A stretch of 64,000 nucleotides of DNA from Azadirachta indica (taxonomy: Eukaryota > Streptophyta > Magnoliopsida > Sapindales > Meliaceae): NCBI GenBank assembly GCA_022749755.1, contig CM040447.1, positions 9,170,087 through 9,234,086 on the forward strand, written 5' to 3'. Numbering within the stretch: the first letter of the stretch is position 1; each line of letters begins with the position of its first letter. Below, piece after piece: positions 23,004 to 35,329 of this stretch. A model generated the notes under the pieces. It worked only from the letters and a program-made list of their open reading frames with translations, searched no databases and had not been told where the DNA came from. A program made the translations under genes and the position numbers.

Positions 23004-24459
23004 TAATATTTTCCCGAGGCGTTGGAAGATGTGAGTAAATGCCTTTAAGGAGAAATTTGCTTTACGGCTCTTTCAATTTGATTTCAACAATGGTAAAAGT
23101 AGGCTATATTTACAAACTCTTTTCAAACAGAAATGTACCTCAATAGCCATTAAACACAAAAGCTCTATAATTTTTTCTTTTTCCCTTCTCAATTTCATTC
23201 TTTTCTTAACAATTTCTTGGACAATTTCTCTTAAATTTCTATAACTTCCAGCACACTAGTTATTACCTACCCACTTATATCAATTAGCTAATCAACCCAA
23301 GGAATGTTATTTATATGAGCTAAGTATTTTAGTCTAATTTAACTTGTTTGGATGTTAGAAGAAATATTGATAATTTTATGTAATTTATAGCTTTTTTTTA
23401 CAGTACTAATACATTTAAAAGTGTAGACATGTTTGAATGTTATTATGTATGACTTTTGAGTATTGAGGTGTTGTCTAGAGGTTGATGACAACCTGTAGTC
23501 ATTTTTGAATGCATAAACCTCACTTGAAAGTGACTTAAAAGATGTCTGCTTAAAAATTTTCTTATTTCTTGAGGATTAAAATAATTTTTTTAGAAGAAAA
23601 AAAGAAAGCTTATTATGAAACCATAATTTTTTTTTTGAATAATTGAAGACTTATTTATCAAGAAAAAAAATAAGGTTATTCCTTGGGAGATAAGGAAAAA
23701 TAATCCAAATTATAGTATGATTGACAAACTGTGCAATAGTTACTAAATTAACAATAACTTTCTTTGCAAAATGTGAGATTTTTATTATTGAAAACTAGAA
23801 ATTTAGAGCATTTCAATGATACCTTATTTTCCATCAAATTCAATGTGAGTTGTTTGCAGTGACAAATAAGGTATATCTTAGGTTTTGACAAATGAATGAC
23901 AAATTCTAATCAAAATATGAATGAATGCAAATCCCACTTAGAAGGAGGAGAACCATGTATAGGACTGTTGGCATATAATGAGAGCACATCTTTACCTTCA
24001 AGACACCAAAACATCAATATTTATGAGGGTCATAAGAAATGTGGATTTAGTCTATATTTAACATTATTGTTACAAATAATGTCAAGGAGGGTCATAAGAA
24101 ATTTCAAGGAGCCCAACATCTAAAAAAGGTTTTATCTTTTTAATATTTATGATTTTTTTCTTATATTTTATTTATTTTTATTATGTTATGTAGTAGCTAA
24201 TCTTTCTTTGTTAGTATTATAGATAAAACCCTAATTAGATTTTATGTTAATATAAAACATTCTTAAATTTAATTATGGTGATTTTCATTCATATTTTGTT
24301 CACAGATTAATATTACATGTTTGAATAATTTGAAAACCATAATTTTACAATTTAGATGTGTAATATATTGATGCAAGATTTAAGGACCCATACTAATATA
24401 AAAATCTTGAATTCTTCTAATATAAATGAATTGTAATAACATAAGAACCCATTACAAAA
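23004..24459. other. intergenic, no gene seen
   Basis: AT-rich sequence between two MULEs. A 75-codon plus frame at 23896-24123 has no recognisable motif and is not supported as a gene. Confidence 0.5.
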
Positions 24460-24929
24460 GAAAAATTTACAAAAATGCTCACTATTCACCCCTATTTTTC
24501 TCAAATAACCACTGTTTAAAATCCTTTTCAAAAATAACCAACTCATTTTTTCTTAGACAAAATTGCCCTTAATTATCCAAAACTTAAAACCCTATTCTTT
24601 CTTCTTTCTTTCTTCTTTCTTTCTTCTTTCTTCCATATTTTCTCAATAAAATTATTTCTTCTCTAGTTTTTTTAACCATAACCTACTAACTAATCATTTG
24701 AATTGAAGGAAATCAACCAACCATTTGTATAAACAGGTGGGTAATTTTAATTTGAAAAACAAAAAAGAAAAGATTTGTTAAAAATATAAAAATTGATGTT
24801 GTTTGTGTGTATTTTGAGATTATGGTGATAGAAATTGTTATTGAGGTATATATAGATTGTTTGATTATATTTGGTATAGATGATTGAGGAAAAAAAATGA
24901 AAATTGAGATTTTGCAAACAATTCTGTGA

Positions 24930-25110
24930 CATAATTTCGATCATGGGCAATTTTTTCTTCATGATCGAAAGTTAGTTTCGATCATGAGAAAAAATACCTG
25001 TGATCGAAAGTAATTTTTTATCATGATTAGTTTTTCACATGATCAAAACTAACTTTCGACCATAATGAAAAAATTATTTTTGATCAAAAGTTAACTTTGA
25101 TTAAAGATAA
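24930..25110. repeat. palindromic array, left (TTTCGATCA / TGATCGAAA)
   Basis: Alternating copies of TTTCGATCATG and CATGATCGAAA separated by A/T-rich spacers, for example starting at 24935. Units degenerate towards 25100 (GATCAAAA forms). Confidence 0.88.
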
Positions 25111-25226
25111 ATGGCCATGCTTGAAAGTTTTTTAGGAGCACCATAAAATTTGTCGTTTTCTCGTTATTTTTAAGCAGAATTTAAGCAACTTTAATTTTTC
25201 TTAAATGATAAAAAAACTTTAAGAAG

Positions 25227-25454
25227 TCTATTCATCCAGTTGGGAATGATGTAGACTGGGTGATTCAAAATGAAGTACGAGAAATTAATGTCAATCCACC
25301 CAGATAACGCCCTCCTTCTGGTCGACCTAAGAAACAGCGAATTTCTTTTAGGTGAAGGAAGTTATTCATTAGACCTGTTCCAGGTGTCAACAAGTTAGTT
25401 AGACATAATCGTACCACATGCAAAAATCCTATCCCCCTCCACCATGGTCAATGA
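25227..25454 (+). pseudogene. relic of MULE transposase C terminus
   Basis: Conceptual translation aligns with the C-terminal tail of the transposase in the large MULE. HPVGNDVDWVIQNEV corresponds to YPVGNQHDWVVPDDV; GRPKKQRIS corresponds to GRPRKQHIP; HNRTTCKNPI corresponds to HNHATCWNPI. The first two zinc-knuckle cysteines are lost, and TAA and TGA codons interrupt the frame. The homology shows that this small element derives from a MULE of a related lineage. All catalytic parts are deleted. Confidence 0.88.
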
Positions 25455-25784
25455 CTTGTGTTCAATTTAAACATATGTAAAGGTTTATTTATTTATTTTT
25501 ATAGTTATGCACTTCCAAACCAACAAAATAACTTGCAGACAAAGGCATTAAATGTACCACTTTGTTTACTTCAAATATATGTTGTTCTTTTTAAATTTTA
25601 TGATTTGCGCTCACAAATGTAATATTTTCTGTTTATTTTAAATTATTTTATTGCTAATATTACTTTTACACATTTTGTATGTATCCATTATATGATTACA
25701 TTTACAGGTATTCCCAATAGAACAAACAAATTTATTAATATACTATCAGTTTTTTTCAAATTCACGAGATTTCAAAACTGCAGT

Positions 25785-26085
25785 TTCGATCATAAAGTAA
25801 AAATGAACTTGATCGAAACTACTTTTTACCTTGTGATCGAAACTGCAGTAACTTTCAATTTTTTTTGAATTCTCCGAGATAAATATAAAATTACAGTTTT
25901 GAACCGTTGACGAAATATTAAAAGTTTCGATCACGGCCATAATTTTTAACGTGATCGAAACTATAGTTTCGATTTTTTCAGAACAAGTGACAAAATAGTT
26001 AAAGTTTCGATCACATAGTAATCAGAAGTTTCGATCACGACCATAATTTTTAATGAGATCAAAACTATAGTTTCGATTTTTCTAT
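25785..26085. repeat. palindromic array, right (GTTTCGATCA / TGATCGAAAC)
   Basis: Six or more copies of AGTTTCGATCA or its complement TGATCGAAACT, spaced by CATAATTTTTAA-like A/T segments. This is the same core word as the array on the other side of the transposase relic. Confidence 0.9.
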
Positions 26086-26244
26086 AATCGTAAAATTGGG
26101 ACAAAATTAGGGATTCAGATGTTTTGGGTAATTAAGGGCAATTTTATCCAAGAAAAAGTGAGTTGGTCATTTTTTAAAAAAATTTTAAACAGTGGTTATT
26201 TGAGAAAAGTATGGGTGAACAGTAGACATTTTTGTAAATTCTCC

Positions 26245-26523
26245 ATTAAAAAAGGTTTTTAACCAAAATCTTCAATGACGAAAAAGTTGTTTTTAAAATG
26301 TTAGCATTGCTAAAATACTTTGTCATCGCATTAATGGTATTGGTGATGACCATGTATTGTTGCAAAAATAGTATTGGTGGCGGCATATTGTCGTCTCCAA
26401 ATACAGTTTTTTGCGAAGACACACTGCCATTGCCAATATGGTTAATGGGACCACTATCTCTCATTGCTGATAATTCTATAAGGGACATCATGTCAATAAG
26501 TGTAAAATATAATATAAATTATA
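26245..26523. other. short spacer between two MULEs
   Basis: About 280 bp, with the TSDs of both neighbours at its edges. A 73-codon minus frame (26246-26491) shows no known motif. Confidence 0.5.
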
Positions 26524-27691
26524 GAGAAAATGACATATTCCCCCTAATGTTTGGGCTAATAGGCAAATACCCCCTAATATTTGAGAAAATACAGATGTCC
26601 CCCTGACGTTTGGATAAATAGGCAGATACCCCATAAATTTTTATTTCCGTTAGTTGACCAATTAATTTTTTATCATTTGTGTCCCTCATCTTTTGTATAA
26701 TAATAATATAATATATATTTTATTTAATTATAACACTTTACTCTTTATTTTAATATTTTTCACAATATAATTTTTTTAAATATAATAATTTAGTCTATAT
26801 TTAATTTTTTTCACAATATACTCAAGACTAAATATATTTTTAATTTGTTATTTCAATAGAAAAATTGGAAAATAATATATATTAAAAAAAAATTTAAACA
26901 ATGAGTTAAATTAAACTCATGTTTAAATATTTATATTTTTTTTTTTAATAAATTTGATATTTAATTGTTAAAAAGATTTTGAAATATATTTTAACATTTT
27001 ATTCTTGTATTAATATTTTTATTTTAAAGATTATATTAAATTTATTATATTTTCTTGAGAAAAATTATGAAAATATAAATAAAAAGTAAAAAAAAAGAAA
27101 AAATAATAGAATTAGTAATTAAATATATTTTATATTCTTATTAACTAACATAATTTATTTTAATTAAAAAAATAGAAAAAGAAGAAAATTTTTGATTATT
27201 TTTATTTGTAATATATATAGATAAATGTATTTATTGTTTACATTTTTATTTGTATTTTCATATACTTTTAAAAAAATATAATAAATTTAACATAATTTTT
27301 TTAATAATATAACTCATTGTTTAAATTTTTTTAATAATATTTTGTTTTCCAAATTTTCTATTGAAATAACAAATTAAAAATGTATTTACTCTTGAGTATA
27401 TTGTGAAAAAAAATTAAATATGGAGTAAATTGTTATATTTAAAAAAAATTATATTATTAAAAATATTAAAATAGGGAGTAAAATGTTATAATTAAATAAA
27501 ATATATACATCATATTATTATTATTAAAAGATGAGGGACAAAAATGATAATAAATTAACTAATCAACTGTCAGAAATAAAAGTGCAGAGTATTTGTCTAT
27601 TTATCTAAATATTAAGAGTCATCTATTTTTTTCAAAATTAGGTGATATCTGCTTATTAGATTAAATATCAGAAAAAATATGTCATTTTTCC
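26524..27691. mobile_element. non-autonomous MULE with very long inverted arms
   Basis: A perfect 9-bp TSD TAAATTATA flanks it (26515-26523 and 27692-27700; the tenth base G also matches). The arms, 26524-26908 and 27309-27691, are inverted copies about 385 bp long that begin GAGAAAATGACATATT and GGAAAAATGACATATT. They make up two thirds of the 1168-bp element. The roughly 400-bp centre is AT-rich and non-coding. Confidence 0.95.
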
Positions 27692-27700
27692 TAAATTATA

Positions 27701-29975
27701 GATTAATAAGTTAAAATTTTTTTTCTTTTCTGTATGATCTCCAGTTGTATAAGCCCAAAGTTACATGTATATATCATCGTTGTCAAATTTCTGATTAAGC
27801 ATCAACGCATTTTAGTAAAAATATAAAATTACAATTTGAGATCTTGTTTTGATTTTGTGTCACTATTTTACCTTCTTGCTAAATGCATACTTTTTAATAA
27901 AAAAATAAAATAAATGTAGGAATGGTGGCCCTTATATATTGTACGTCCTCTTTAAGTCTCTTTAATTTTTCCATCCTTCTTTGCAGCTTCAATTTTCACG
28001 TCCTACTTTTTTAGTGATCTTTTTATTTGCCATGATAGTCTACAATAAAAGTTGTTGCTATTCCTGCTACTTATTTTATAATTGATTAATTACTAAAATT
28101 GAAATTTTTTAAGATAATAAAAAAGTTATTGTACACATGTTGCTCATATAAGTTAGTTTACGTAACTACTATTTTTTTTTTTCAAGACGAGAGAAAAAAT
28201 AACAAAAATACTAGTTTTAAGGTGTATAGTTATACTTTCCTTAGAGATATACTCGCCTCCGCTTTTAAAAATTTGCTAACAAGTTCTATGACAAATTATC
28301 TCTAAAATACAAAAAAAAAAAGGAATATTGTAATGAGCAATAACAAAATTTTTTAAAACATATTTTAAGAAATTATGCAATTATAAGAAAAGATACAGTC
28401 AAAACATATTATAATTATTAGAAGGAATAATCACATATAAAGGAAACAGTTATAACACAACCGTTGTTTGCTATAATCGTTGTGTTTAGACCATTAAATT
28501 ACTCAAAATACAATTTAATAGTTAATTTAAAGTAAAGATAACATATTAATTATGTTAGGAAGTCCCTACTTTTTATAGATGTACCATACAGTGGCCGTAA
28601 GCATGACTTTATATAAGATTACTTAATGGAAAGAGGTTTTGATACAAAGGAACTAAGTATCATCCTATTCATAGTGTAATAAAAAACCTTTCAATTATGC
28701 TCTAACATTCTCAGCAATTAAAAATATTTGTTTCTACATATTTTCATCCTTATCTCAGTAGGTATACAAATAAGTAAATTTGTACAATAGAAAACCAGAT
28801 TGTAACTCAAATAAACTTCTAAAATTCTCGTATTGTTGTAGATTTATAGAGCACTAAGTTGGTGTTGGATTTTAAGTGCGAAGCTCTTTAGAATCTTGAT
28901 TTAGTGATGAGCATAAAGTGAAAGGATCTATAAAATGAAATTAGGGTGAAAGGCGCTAGCTGAGTGAATTGGCGTATGTTACATAATGCACAAGTCGATA
29001 AGCTTATTCTCAAAGATAGAATGTCAAAACGATTCAATAGAGAATGAGATAGAGTTCAGAGGAAAGGTGAGAGCTCGCTTCAATGGAGAATAATAAACTA
29101 CACTAGAATGACCTATTATTTTTTCCTTGACTATTCCCTTTTACCCCGCCCTCTCATTTATTACCCTTTTCCCCTGCTTTTCTTTGTTGTTATGACCTTA
29201 TTAAAGAGCTAGTAGACATGGCATCGTAGTATTAGGTGAGCTTACTTGTCATCAAAGGGTAGAAAAGAGATTTCTCCTTTACTGCAACAACGGTTCTCAT
29301 ATTAGCATGTTCAAAAATCTGCTATATTATATTATATGATGCAATCATCTCTCTCTCCAATAGATGGCAGGTGTTACTAATTTATTAGAGATTTTCCTTT
29401 CATAAGGCCCTTATGTAGTATTAGACAACCTTATGAATATTAATACTCTTAATTGTTGTCAGCTGCCTTCTCATAACGTGAAGACCTTAAAATTGCTCAT
29501 ATTTTTGTCCTCGATTAATTTATTGGCAACATTATTAGAGATTTAGCTGTTAATGATGTCAAATTGGTATTAATGATATGTTTTACTAACACCAATTCAA
29601 AGCATCTAGTTATCCAAATTAGTAAATACTAGCAATAAATTTTGTATCATGGATAAAGTAATAATAGTTGTCGATTACAATCTATCAAAATGCTAGTGAG
29701 ACTTTTGTACCATAACGCTAATGAGACTTTTGCATTAGGACATTATTAGGACTTTCACAATAGGATACTATTAATACAATGTTAGCGGTACATTATTGAG
29801 ACCATTATTCAAAAATTATTGATACTTTTGCAATGTTAATTTTTAATATTTAAGATATGAAAGCAATTATATTATGAAATTTGTGACGAACTCCACCTAT
29901 TGAGAAATCCCACATCGATGTGATAAATGTTGTAAATAGTTTGGATGAATAGTATTGTGAACAATATTGTGCAAG
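27701..29975. other. intergenic, left flank of the gypsy element
   Basis: No gene recognised. At about 29905 the phrase AAATCCCACATCG occurs, common near the ends of some plant LTR/TRIM elements, but no pair or boundary could be set. The frame at 28099-28305 has no family features. Confidence 0.45.
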
Positions 29976-29980
29976 AATAT

Positions 29981-30999
29981 TGATGGTGGATTGCAACTAC
30001 CAAGGAACCAAGTAATATTGAAAAGACTCGCATGCGGCAGTATCTAATATGTGTAATTGCGATTGACAAACCAAAGTTGCAGACAAGGTAATTTTGGTGG
30101 TTAAAATAATCAGTTTAACAACCAATAAATGGGTAGGGGACAACAAGATAAAAGGGTTATGTTTAAGGTTGAACCAGGTGATTAGCAACTACCAAAAGGC
30201 AAGAATCACGAGTGTTGTTACGAAGGGAAAGAGTGTGATTCTAGACTTGATGAAAGGTTTGGCCTCGGTGACACTAATTAGAATGTTCTCTTTTTAGATG
30301 TGGAGTAATGCGTTTATATAGTGCATGATGTAGATTTCTAATAGAATAAGACTAGCTCATGTAATCATATCCTAATACAAGTTAAATTCCCTTAAGACAA
30401 GACCTTATTTAGGATTTAAATTAGTGTAATTTAATCCTATTTGAAAGAGATGTCTAAAGATTTATATTTGTAACAAAATATTTATTCTAATTATTTTTAA
30501 TTAGAATAGGACACTTATCTTAACTAATCCTAATTGGAAAGGGAATTTAAATACTTGTAGTTGTAATGAAATATTTTATTTAAATGATTTTACTTGCAAT
30601 AAATACCTTTTCTAATTAATCCTAATTAAAATAAAAAATACTTATTTTAATTAATACTAAATTACCTAAAATAAGGTTTTAGGCTAAAAAGCATTTTGTA
30701 GTTTTGGGCTTTAAAAGGAGAAGTCTTTTGGGCCTTTTGTGTTCCTTACGCATTAACCTAATCATATAATGGATTTTTTAGGCTTAATTATCCCCAAAGT
30801 GGACCAGAATTAAGATATTATATTAATTTGAGCGAAACTTTGAACTACTTTAACCTTCCACACTACGGCCCACAATTTATGCTCAAAGAGTGACTTGGAC
30901 CTACTTGTGCTTTTGTATATATTACTTGGTAAGATAACACAATTTTGACTTGAGCTGGGGCTTAGGCTTGTGCCCATTGTTAATTTTAGTGTATCTACA
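29981..30999 (-). repeat. 3' LTR of the Tat-type element
   Basis: Left copy on the plus strand. In element orientation it starts TGTAGATACAC and ends CACCATCA. It lies next to the polypurine tract, so it is the 3' LTR. Confidence 0.95.
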
Positions 31000-31000
31000 T

Positions 31001-31010
31001 TAGCCCCTTG
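31001..31010 (-). other. polypurine tract of the Tat-type element
   Basis: On minus, CAAGGGGCTA stands immediately upstream of the 3' LTR, the expected primer site for plus-strand DNA synthesis. Confidence 0.75.
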
Positions 31011-31624
31011 ATTGTATAGATTGTGCAGTCTCATAGATAAACAATGTATACAATTAATCTCTAAAAAATGATACGTGTGTCATTTCTTATTTTCCTTTTC
31101 AAGCTTCAAAATGCTACTGTTTTGCTTGTAGTAACATATCTTGAAATGATTTTGTTGTAGTTATTATTAAAATGATCTACCTTTTTGTTATATCAGATAT
31201 GGCTACTTATTTTCCTAGATAAAATATTAGCTGCTATGCAGCAACCTTTCAATATCCACCAACGGCTAAGATTTGTTTTTGCTCTTTCATTGCCGCTTTA
31301 CCCTTCTTGCTTTCTAATATTCAGCAGATGAGGCGACCTTTTGACTTTCCAAAGCTTTTAAAATACCACGTTTTACTCTTTCTTTCCCAAATTGCATTGA
31401 ATAAAGTTCTTTTTCCATTTTAAGAACTTTACCTTTTCGACTTCTTCTTTTGCATAATCAATGTGGTCTCTTGTGTTTCTGCTACTGCATATAAACGTTG
31501 CTTTCTCAGATTCAATACAAAGTTCTTTTATGTTTCTTCTATCTCATAACTGTTGATTAGATAATCTTTCAACATCTCCCTTTGTTCTTGGAAAGTTTCC
31601 ATTTTCTTTGTCCTTTCATTCATT

Positions 31625-34600
31625 GTGTTTGGTGTAATGACGACCCCTCATTCTATTGTTGGAGTTTTTTATCACCTTTTCTATATGGAGGATGGATTTA
31701 TAGGTAAACTAGTTTTTAAAGTAGAATCCATTCTAGAGGAATTTTTGCCCGAATCGACTTTTGATGGAGTACAAGTTATTAGACCAAGTAGTATTTATCG
31801 ACTTCGTATTATCTATTCTAATACAATTTCGTTCTAATACAATTTCGTTCGACATCAGCTCTGAGCCAAGGCTAGAGTAAGTAAGTGGCTATGGAATTAG
31901 AGAATGCTGAAACCAAAGACATTTTTTCTCTCACAAAGATTCTTGCTCCGATCTTTACTTCATGATCTTTGTCCGTAAGGAAAGATTGGTCTTCACTACA
32001 CCAACTGGTACGTCTTTAGAGTATTGATACCCATACTTTTATAACACCATAGGGAGAATTTAACCTGACTCTTGAGGATGTATCTGCTATCTTAGGTTTG
32101 CCTATTTAAAGGTATAAAAACCTTTAGAGTATCCAGTTGTTGGCCACAGAAAAGTGAGTAGAGAACACTCTTGTGATTGCTTTCTTAAGTAGCTAAAGTT
32201 CTATATGTCTTACTTATCAAGATTGGACTAAGTATTTTTGGGGTTCCGTTGTTGACAAGATGTTTGTTCCTGGTGAAGTGTATGACTTTGGCTATCGTCT
32301 AGAGGCTATGATAGCGAGTTGTTTCGTCTACAGAAATAATTTAGTCGATGCAATCTAGAAACAAACTTTTTCTTTGGCTATTTGTTTAGCTCACGATCAT
32401 TACTTTCCCTTGATTGCTCAATATTTAGATATACTTTACCACTAGCAAAATTTGATTCATTTAGATGACGTCGAAGGAGCTAGCCATTGTATTGTTTATT
32501 CTTCTGTTGATGCACACTTCCTTCAGGTATTCCTTTTGAACGTTTTCGCATTATACTTATCCTCTACTTGATGCTGCCATATGGAAAAGGATGCTCTTCG
32601 TTCTTCTTTACCTTTTTCTGAAGATATACCGCCTCCAAAATTTCCTTTGTGCATGCGTTAGTATTACGAACATCCTTATTGTGGTGATTTATTAGGTCAT
32701 ATGGATGATGAGGATGGTTTCTTTTTCTCTCCCTATCAAATGTTGTTTGATTTCTTTTATTTTCCGAATTTGCCAAGGCATTCCATTTGAATGGCATTTC
32801 TGAAGTTCGTATGTAACTTGATACTGGTTATTTGCATTATGGCGCTTATTTTGTAAGTTATTGGGCATGTTGGCTCCCATGCATTGATGCTCATGGTGCT
32901 ACCTCTGTGTTATCCTACCAACCTCATCAAGTTTGGAAACAATTCGATCATGATATGATATCTACTCAATCAATAGCTTTCACCTTTGTCTCTTAAGAAG
33001 GCTGTTGATCATTTTACTGTGTCCAAGCTTGTTAGTCACCCCAAACTGCATTATAAAGATGTTACAGTTGTTGGTGTTGATATACATGGCATGTCCACTC
33101 TTCTGTACTATCAATATTGGAGGCATTTGTTTTTGTCTCTTATTGAATATGCCATGGGTCACCCAGAAGATTTAGCAGGCTTGGATTATCAAATTCCTCA
33201 TGATCTTTTGAAAGTTAGTTCTGCTTCTACCATCTGGAATGTAAGAAAGTATAAGCTTCTTTATACTAAACTCTATTCTGATCATCGTATTGTGGTAGGG
33301 ATTACTACCTAGTGCACATTAAGAAAAGCACAAGCTCATTTAATGGCTTCTCTCCTAGCTCCTTCTAAAGTTCTTGCTGCTTCTTTTGATTTTGAAAGCT
33401 TTTTGAGAATTCTTAAAAGTAGAACTTCATTAACTACTCTTAAATTAGCTCCTAGTGGAAAATCCAAAAGTTTTACCAAGATTTCGGATTTGAAATCAAA
33501 TCCTCCTAAGTAAAAGACAACTCCTTCCAAACCATTCCTTCCTGTTTCACTAAGAAAAAGTTCTCGTCACAAGTCTGTCAAACAACCTCAAGTTATTAGT
33601 AAGCCTGTAGTGGTTTCCTCAAGCAACTCTTCATCTTCTGTTGAGGATTCAGATTCTTCAAGGGAGTTTTTCACTAATGGTCGGAAGAATAAATTCGTCA
33701 AGAAACTACAATAGGTAGCTTCTCTTTGCCTTTTTCTTCCTTTTGGTTTTGTCATGTACATCTTCTTTTAATCTGCCTTGCCCTGCTTTTCCTTCTTCTC
33801 TTTTCTTTTTCCAATGAAAAATGTTCCACAGGCTGCTTCTACTGAGAAAACTTTGTAAGGTCAAAAGAAAAAAACTAGTCCGCCTTCTCTTCGTGTGGCT
33901 AAAAAGTTGTTTTCTAGAGCCTCAGAGGGTGGCTCCTTCATTAATGATGGCTACAATGATGATGATGGAGGATCTCCCCTTATTTCTTTGAGCCGAGGTT
34001 GGCCATGGTACTACATCTTTTCTTCGTTTTTCTTTTCATGATTTAAGTTTTAATAATCATGCATGTGTGCTTTTGTTCAAGTGTTGGCCTTGGTCCTACT
34101 CCTCTTAGTGTGAGCCCAAATCCTATTAAGCAATCTTCTCCTTTGCCTTTATCTGCCCTAAGTATACTATACGCCTTTTACATAGCTTATATACCTTCTA
34201 ATGAGGGCTCCTTTTGTTGAGAGATTTTGTTCTTCATTTTCCTTTTGCAACCTCTAGTTCTAGTCCTCTAAGGCTGACTTGTGAGAATATCCTTTCATTT
34301 TGGGATAAGCTGTCCTCAATTGACTTAGAGCCTGTCCCCTTGGAAATATTGCATCCCATGAGTAGCAATAGGCTACTTTTCTTAGGCATTTTTATCTCTA
34401 TTAAGTCGATTCAATATATGTGAGCTTTCTTTAAAAGGGTTCTAGATATTGCAGTTGATTGTCAATGCTCTACTTTTCTAAAGAATTCAATTATTTACAT
34501 GATCATTTTGGTTCTTTATGGAATTTCTCGGGTGGATTATAAGGAGGTTACTTTGGATATATTGCTAGCATGAAGGAATGCTTGTCTGAATTCGCAGTAA

Positions 34601-34870
34601 GTTGGGTTTGTTGTAAAGCCTTTAATGGATTGTATTATATGTCTTGCTCATATTATTTTTGGCAGCCTCTTTTAGGCAGTGGTTGATCCTACTCTTGATG
34701 ATGAATTAAACAGAGCTCATTGTGACTCAGAAAAGGCTCAGGTTAGTTTAGAGAGGCTGTAGAAATCTCGAGCAGGTGCTATTACCTCCTTGATGATTAA
34801 TAGGCATATGTAAAGGAATTTGAAGCAACAAAGGGCACTTCCTACTTATTTGGTTTTTTTACTACTCGCT
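31625..34870 (+). pseudogene. plant mobile domain (PMD) ORF, antisense to pol, decayed
   Basis: Plus-strand frames inside a minus-strand retrotransposon give the PMD hallmark GEFNLTLEDVSAILGLP at 32053-32103. YQDWTKYFWG, SLAICLAHDHYFPLIAQYLD and DVEGASHCIVYSSV (about 32215-32525) follow, then an open stretch to 33312. A Ser/Lys-rich segment (about 33540-33710) and a coiled-coil-like DDELNRAHCDSEKAQ (about 34700-34740) come later, with intron-like gaps between. PMD proteins such as host MAIN/MAIL1 act in silencing and genome stability; the role of transposon-borne copies is uncertain. Several stops break it (for example in the GE motif neighbourhood at 32050 and 32356). Antisense extra ORFs in this position are known in Tat elements. 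Confidence 0.82.
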
Positions 34871-35325
34871 AATGTGGTTGTATTGTTCTGCGATATTCGT
34901 CATACCTTTATGCCCCCTCTCTTTTCTTCTTCTTTTTTTTTTAATACTTCTTTCTTCCTGTAAAAAAACCCGTTACAAAACAAACCTCATATGCTTTGTT
35001 AGTAGTTGGAGATTTATGAAATGACATATTGACTATATTGGCTTCCTTTTATGTGATTTTGTATTTGTGTGCATGTGATAGATAAGATGTGGACTATGTT
35101 CACTTTAGCTTTAAATCATCTTCATATGTATAGGTGTGAAAGGAGTGCAAAATATAAAGATGAAAATTCTGACTACTTTAATAGCAAAGTAATTATATAG
35201 AGAATATATTTTTGGAATTTCTTGACCTACTAAGGATTTGAATTATAATTTACCATATGCATTCAAACCTATATGATGCTTTAGATGGCTGATAAAGGTG
35301 AGTTCCCGTTTTGTCTTTGTAAGAC
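34871..35325. other. non-coding part of the Tat 3' region
   Basis: AT-rich sequence between the PMD relic and the tandem array, with no coding signal. Confidence 0.5.
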
Positions 35326-35329
35326 TTCA

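Larger units (their letters stand above)
24460..26244. mobile_element. internally deleted MULE, 1.8 kb
   Basis: Terminal inverted repeats of about 140 bp (24460-24600 and 26105-26244) share long blocks such as TTTACAAAAATG, TCTCAAATAACCACTGTTTA and AAAATTGCCCTTAATTA. They are flanked by a 9-bp TSD with one mismatch: ATTACAAAA (24451-24459) and ATTAAAAAA (26245-26253). Inside are a transposase C-terminal relic and two palindromic arrays, so this is a deletion derivative of an autonomous element. A TTCTTTC microsatellite lies at about 24598-24640. Confidence 0.93.

Noticed and set aside
23896..24123. 75-codon plus frame
   Set aside because: No motif, no neighbouring gene parts, ordinary chance length for AT-rich DNA.
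26298..26606. Overlapping frames on both strands between two MULEs
   Set aside because: The plus frame runs across a TSD into a MULE arm; no family features on either strand.
28860..29980. Possible solo LTR (TGTTGGATTTTAAGTGCG start; AAATCCCACATCG phrase)
   Set aside because: No matching end or TSD could be defined, and the two signals may be unrelated.
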